Positions 60,451 through 64,000 of a DNA stretch of 64,000 nucleotides are shown here, piece after piece; the first letter of the stretch is position 1, and each line of letters begins with the position of its first letter. A model generated the notes under the pieces. That model was given only the letters and a program-made list of their open reading frames with translations, was not told the origin of the DNA and ran no database searches. The stretch is from Arbacia lixula. Lineage: Eukaryota; Echinodermata; Echinoidea; Arbacioida; Arbaciidae. The position numbers were made by a program, and so were the translations under genes. Location of the stretch: NCBI GenBank assembly GCA_963669155.1, contig OZ022588.1, positions 5,464,991 through 5,528,990 of the forward strand, in the 5' to 3' direction.

Positions 60451-61113
60451 CAGTTAATTACTAAAGAATACCGGAGAAAAAAATCAAATTTTACTGCATA
60501 GGTCATCAGAAATTGCAATTTGCGCCCAAAAAGCATGTTGCAAAATTATTCAACCCCCTATTTTATACACAAGAAACAAACTCTCCTTGGGGGTGTTAGC
60601 CCATTCCTCTTGCGCACCTTGAGTGACCATCACAGTCTCCAGACCTAAACCCAAAAGAGAATTTGTGGTGGGATCTGAAGAAAGCTGTTGCAGCACGTAG
60701 ACCTACATGCATCGATCACCTTAAGACCATTGCGCAAGAGGAATGGGCTAACATCCCCAAGGAGCGTTGTGAGAAGCTTGTGGGAGGCTATTCATCTCGT
60801 CTGCAGGAAGTCATTGCAGCCTATGGATGCTGCACAAAGTGCTAAAAGCACACCCATCTGGGTTGCATAATGTTACAACTTGTTAGTTGTGCATATAAAG
60901 GTTCCAGTTTCAGGTGGAGGATAAATAAAATCAGCATTCACCTCAGAATATATGCACTGGCTTTTAAATTGTCATTATTTGTGCATTCGTTTCTTGTGTG
61001 TAAAATAGGGGGTTGAATAATTTTGCAACATGCTTTTTGGGCGCAAATTGCAATTTCTGATGACCTATGCAGTAAATTCGATTTTTTCTGCGGTATTCTT
61101 TAGTAATTAACTG
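60451..61113. mobile_element. Tc1/mariner remnant with about 127-bp inverted arms
   Basis: Left arm 60451-60578 (CAGTTAATTACTAAAGAATA, GTCATCAGAAATTGCAATTT, GCATGTTGCAAAATTATTCA) is inverted at 60987-61113. Only the C-terminal part of a transposase survives inside (60625-60845), and 60584-60617 is an inverted copy of part of it (60731-60765). The element is therefore internally deleted and rearranged, and not autonomous. Confidence 0.85.
60625..60845 (+). pseudogene. Tc1-like transposase C-terminal fragment (broken)
   Basis: The frame reads PSQSPDLNPKENLWWDLK, then RRPTCIDHLK, EEWANIPKERCEKLV and RLQEVIAAYGCCTKC, then TAA. This is the end of the DDE_3 domain of Tc1-type transposases; PDLNP-(x)-E holds the last catalytic acidic residue. 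The Trp that normally precedes PSQSPDLNP is replaced by a TGA stop (60624-60626), and the upstream DD-containing part is absent, so no active enzyme can be made. Confidence 0.9.
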
Positions 61114-61192
61114 TCTGCTAACTATCTTAATGGTTTAGTAGCAATCTGCTGCTGCAATATTATTCATTGTGACAGAATGTCAAAAATGAGAG

Positions 61193-61220
61193 GAGGGTTG
61201 AATAATTTTGCTGCCAACTG
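61193..61220. repeat. isolated Tc1-type end
   Basis: GGTTGAATAATTTTGCTGCC followed by AACTGTA resembles the outer end of a Tc1-like inverted repeat and shares TTGAATAATTTTGC with the arms of the remnant 80 bp upstream. It may be a relic of a larger element. Confidence 0.45.
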
Positions 61221-61605
61221 TATTATTCGCATACAGGGATTAATTTTTCTGCCATTTTTAAAGTTTAGAGCCGAGGGTGTGTGTACTTGTAGTGAAACAT
61301 CCTTTCTAAATTTCTCCCCAAATGTAGAACAATGCTACAAAATGGAAACTTGGGAAGATTCGTCAGTATTTCAGTATATTGTAGGACTGCATGTAGGGAA
61401 AATATCTAGACTCATTACGTGAGGTGTTACAAAAAAAAATCAACTTGAATCAAGCTAAAATTGACACATAAAATAACCACTTACATACAACTTCCATCAC
61501 AGTGTAATCAATAATGCATGATGCTTCTGGCAGAAAAGAAGTGGTGGGTTGACATGTGTGATGCACAATGTCCATTGTTGTGTTCTGAATTATCTCATCT
61601 AGGAG

Positions 61606-61801
61606 TGTATGTCAAATCTTTTAGAAGAAGGTTTGGTGACTTTTCATCAAACACTTTTCTTGAAATAATCTTGTGAATATTATTTGAGATTTTTAGATCT
61701 AAATTTGTCCAAAAGGAAAAATCTCAAATAATATTCACAAGATTATTACAAGTAGTGTTTGATGAAATGTCACCAAACCTGCTTCAAAAAGATTTGACAT
61801 A
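61606..61801. mobile_element. palindrome, about 90-bp arms, abutting family A copy 4
   Basis: Left arm (GTGTATGTCAAATCTTTTAG, GGTTTGGTGAC, TCATCAAACAC, TAATCTTGTGAATATTATTT) is inverted on the right almost perfectly, around a short centre (TTTTAGATCTAAATTTGTCC). Its right end runs directly into the CACTCCAGCTC end of the next MITE. Confidence 0.8.
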
Positions 61802-62009
61802 CACTCCAGCTCAAAGGAATTGGCATAGGGAAAGGGAAGAAAGGGAAGGAGCCGCAGTATTAAACGGCGGTTTATGTTGTCCAGTTCAGCATGAAACAAA
61901 ATGCTTTTTAGTAAAGCATAGTATTTCATGCTGAACTGGACAAAATATACCGCGGTTTGAAACTGCAGCTCCTTCCCTTTCCCTATACCAATTCATTTGA
62001 GCTGTAGTG
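61802..62009. mobile_element. foldback MITE, family A, copy 4
   Basis: Left end CACTCCAGCTCAAAGGAATT and inverse right end AGCTGTAGTG, flanked by TA (61800-61801, 62010-62011). The central hairpin carries CAGTTCAGCATGAAACAAAA with its inverse. About 208 bp. Confidence 0.88.
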
Positions 62010-62939
62010 TACATACACCTTGACTTTATGTGTCAATTTCAGTCTGATTCGATTTGCAACTTTTCAACAACAAAAAAAATTAAAACATGCCAAAGTTGTT
62101 GTTTTTACACCTAGTACATATAAAACTTAGGTTTATATGAATAAAACTGCATTTTCAACGTCAGGTATATGAGGAATTTATACACAAACATCAGCAAAAA
62201 AATACAGAAATACGCAATCACTGTAAATCAAATTTCTGTGAGTCACCTTGCAAAACACTGAAACTATGCTTATTTATACACACAATTTTTCGCTTGAGTT
62301 AGAAAAATAACTCTAGAACGGATGTTCCACACTTGTAAGCATTTGCTTATTGTCCTACTCTAAAAGAAAATTTACCAAATTATATTAGGCCTACATGTCA
62401 CAAAAGGATCTAACCAACCAAAATATTTTCAATTAACGGGAACCTCCCTATAAAATCACATATTTTCCCTCAGCAAGTCCGAACATTAGCACCGACATTT
62501 TTGTATCGAGTTTCAGCAATTTGTCAAACTATCAAAATAAGAATTGCTTTCCGAGGAAAGTATGGCTGAATGAAGGACTCAAATTCACAAGCCTTTCTCT
62601 CAACGTTCAGTATGTTTGCATAAATATATCCCCAAACTCAGCTGAAGTAAATTTTCTCTACAAAAGACAAGCTTTACTAAACTCTAAAGCCATGTTTAGG
62701 GATATATTAATGGATGGCAACTCCGCATAATTAATGTTATATAGCAACCCATCAAATCCTAGCAGAAACCTAGGGATATAGAGCCTAAGCTTAGGCCTGC
62801 CCTCAGCCTTATCCAACTATTGTAACATGATAAATAAACACATAATAAATCACAACTTAACACACATCATGAATCTGCAGGTCCATATATGTCAAATGCA
62901 CACCACATAAACACAAATATACAGTCACATCCCACGTGG

Positions 62940-63500
62940 GTTCATATTGCACAGGAAATCCATATTCCCGGTGACCCGTGCATGCATATATCTCAGCTCA
63001 GCTGGAAACTCTTTCCCGCGCCGCCAAGCCCGAGCTGTTACTGATTTGCATATCCAGGCAGCTATTTGCATAACACACAGTGCAGTCGTAGTCCGCCATC
63101 GGTCACACAAAATTCCACTATCGCACTGTACGATGTCGAGTCGCAAACGAATGCAATCCCAATGCGTCGCGACGTTGTGTGCACGATGCATGAACGAAAA
63201 GGCTCCAATCCACTGCACCAGCCGAACAATCTGAACCGAAGTCGTCTCTTTTTCTCCCTTTCCTCGCCATTGTGTGATTGTAGAAAGAGCATGACCACGT
63301 AGAAAATACTCATCAGAAGTGGGCTGACGAATCTGTGCTTGACACAGCTTGTATAAAGACATACCACGGCGTACAGAAAGAAAAGACTTTAGACCTTCAA
63401 ATTGGTCTGCAAGAAAGAAAGCATGTGAGGAAAGAGATTTCATTAATAATATCGAACAGTCCCTGCTCGATATGAAACTTACACGTTAAAATTCCCCTCT
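62940..63500. promoter_or_regulatory. CpG-richer block with two octamer motifs
   Basis: More GC and CpG than its surroundings. Two ATTTGCAT octamers (POU/Oct sites) lie 20 bp apart at 63044-63051 and 63064-63071, and TCCGCCATC (a YY1-like inverse) near 63091. On the minus strand a plausible acceptor (CTTTCTTGCAG, exon from 63404) and a GTATGT donor could mark a leader exon. No protein is recognised. Could belong to the PPP1R10 promoter/leader or another transcript. Confidence 0.35.
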
Positions 63501-63952
63501 TTCGAGGACACTGCCGTCTCAAATCCGCATACACCGATCACCTAGTACAGTTGTGCAATTCTTCCTGAAAGAACCGTTATGAATCTGGATAGATATTTGA
63601 TGTTTATCAGAAATATACCCCATGTTTCCTAATCGACTAGTCATTCATAATGCCCAGCATACATGCAGGCAATCTAGCTGTAGTGACACAGACGGTGTAC
63701 ACTGCACTGCAGTGAACGCAGCCTTCACTACACTAGTCACTATGCTCTCCTCTGCAGTGATTACAATCCTATTTTCTCGCCTATTTCCCCCCAAAATGTG
63801 GCGATGATATCAGCCACTTAGAAATTAAAAATTATCTTAACAAACACTGCTAGTAAGATGCAAGTTTGTTGCCTATCAAGGGGTAAAAGAAGTCCTATTT
63901 ATGAACAAAAATATTGCGTGTATTCTCCCTCAGATACTTCTCTGCAAAATGA

Positions 63953-64000
63953 CGGCGGAAGAACGCCCAACGATTTGCGCATGCGCTGGTACATGTGACC
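63953..64000. promoter_or_regulatory. NRF1-like site at the right edge, possible promoter
   Basis: TGCGCATGCGC at 63976-63986 is a full NRF1 palindrome, preceded by AAAATGACGGC, which resembles a YY1 start-site element. The same pairing marks the ZNHIT6 promoter. The plus-strand frame from the ATG in AAAATGACGGC is open to the window end but too short to identify. It may serve PPP1R10 on the minus strand or a plus-strand gene beyond the window. Confidence 0.4.

Noticed and set aside
63345-63404. Possible minus-strand exon with good acceptor and GTATGT donor
   Set aside because: No recognisable coding content or link in phase to PPP1R10; kept only as a remark under the 62940-63500 block.
62925-63443. 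172-aa minus-strand open frame, the longest outside simple repeats and known exons
   Set aside because: No recognisable domain or typical composition. It lies in a GC-richer block where stops are rarer. It may overlap a leader exon, but is not supported as a protein.
1-64000. tRNA, rRNA and snRNA genes
   Set aside because: No A/B box pairs, rRNA blocks or snRNA sequences were recognised by eye; the two octamers at 63044-63071 alone do not make an snRNA gene.

Overview
This is eukaryotic nuclear DNA: AT-rich, intron-rich and full of short transposon-derived repeats and microsatellites. Protein similarity and repeat style suggest a marine invertebrate deuterostome, most likely an echinoderm such as a sea urchin. 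That placement is an inference; nothing here fixes the species.

Three protein-coding genes can be supported. (1) 9873-10187, minus strand: the first coding exon of a GABA-B-like (class C GPCR) receptor, with signal peptide and the start of the ligand-binding domain. The rest of the gene lies in the direction of base 1 and no further exon was recognised in the window. (2) 17407-28612, plus strand: a complete ten-exon ZNHIT6/BCD1 gene (box C/D snoRNP assembly factor, predicted 296 aa), behind a promoter with NRF1-like and YY1-like motifs. (3) 37777-50879, minus strand: an 18-exon PPP1R10/PNUTS gene (nuclear PP1 regulatory subunit, 934 aa from the first confident exon), with TFIIS-N domain, PP1-docking motif, Gly/Pro-rich tail and C-terminal CCCH zinc finger. 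Its extreme N-terminus is tentative (candidate exons at 56600-56685 and 58166-58196). All listed splice junctions use GT-AG and keep reading phase.

Layout: 1-9.9 kb is GABA-B receptor intron; 9.9-17 kb is the divergent interval between the receptor and ZNHIT6; 17-28.6 kb is ZNHIT6; 28.6-37.8 kb is a tail-to-tail intergenic gap; 37.8-58.2 kb is PNUTS; 58.2-64 kb is repeat-rich, with a possible promoter at the right edge.

The most notable non-genic content is mobile DNA: two 1.4-1.5 kb Helitron2/HINE-like elements (one in a ZNHIT6 intron, one in a PNUTS intron, both in sense orientation) with a tandem core carrying DR1 nuclear-receptor half-site arrays; four copies of a TA-flanked foldback MITE; TTAA-flanked MITEs whose arms carry CRE motifs; a Tc1/mariner remnant with a broken transposase; and several one-off palindromes and minisatellites. 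GABBR1 and PPP1R10 are also neighbours in the human MHC region, so their linkage here may be an ancient deuterostome synteny. No wholly new gene system was found.
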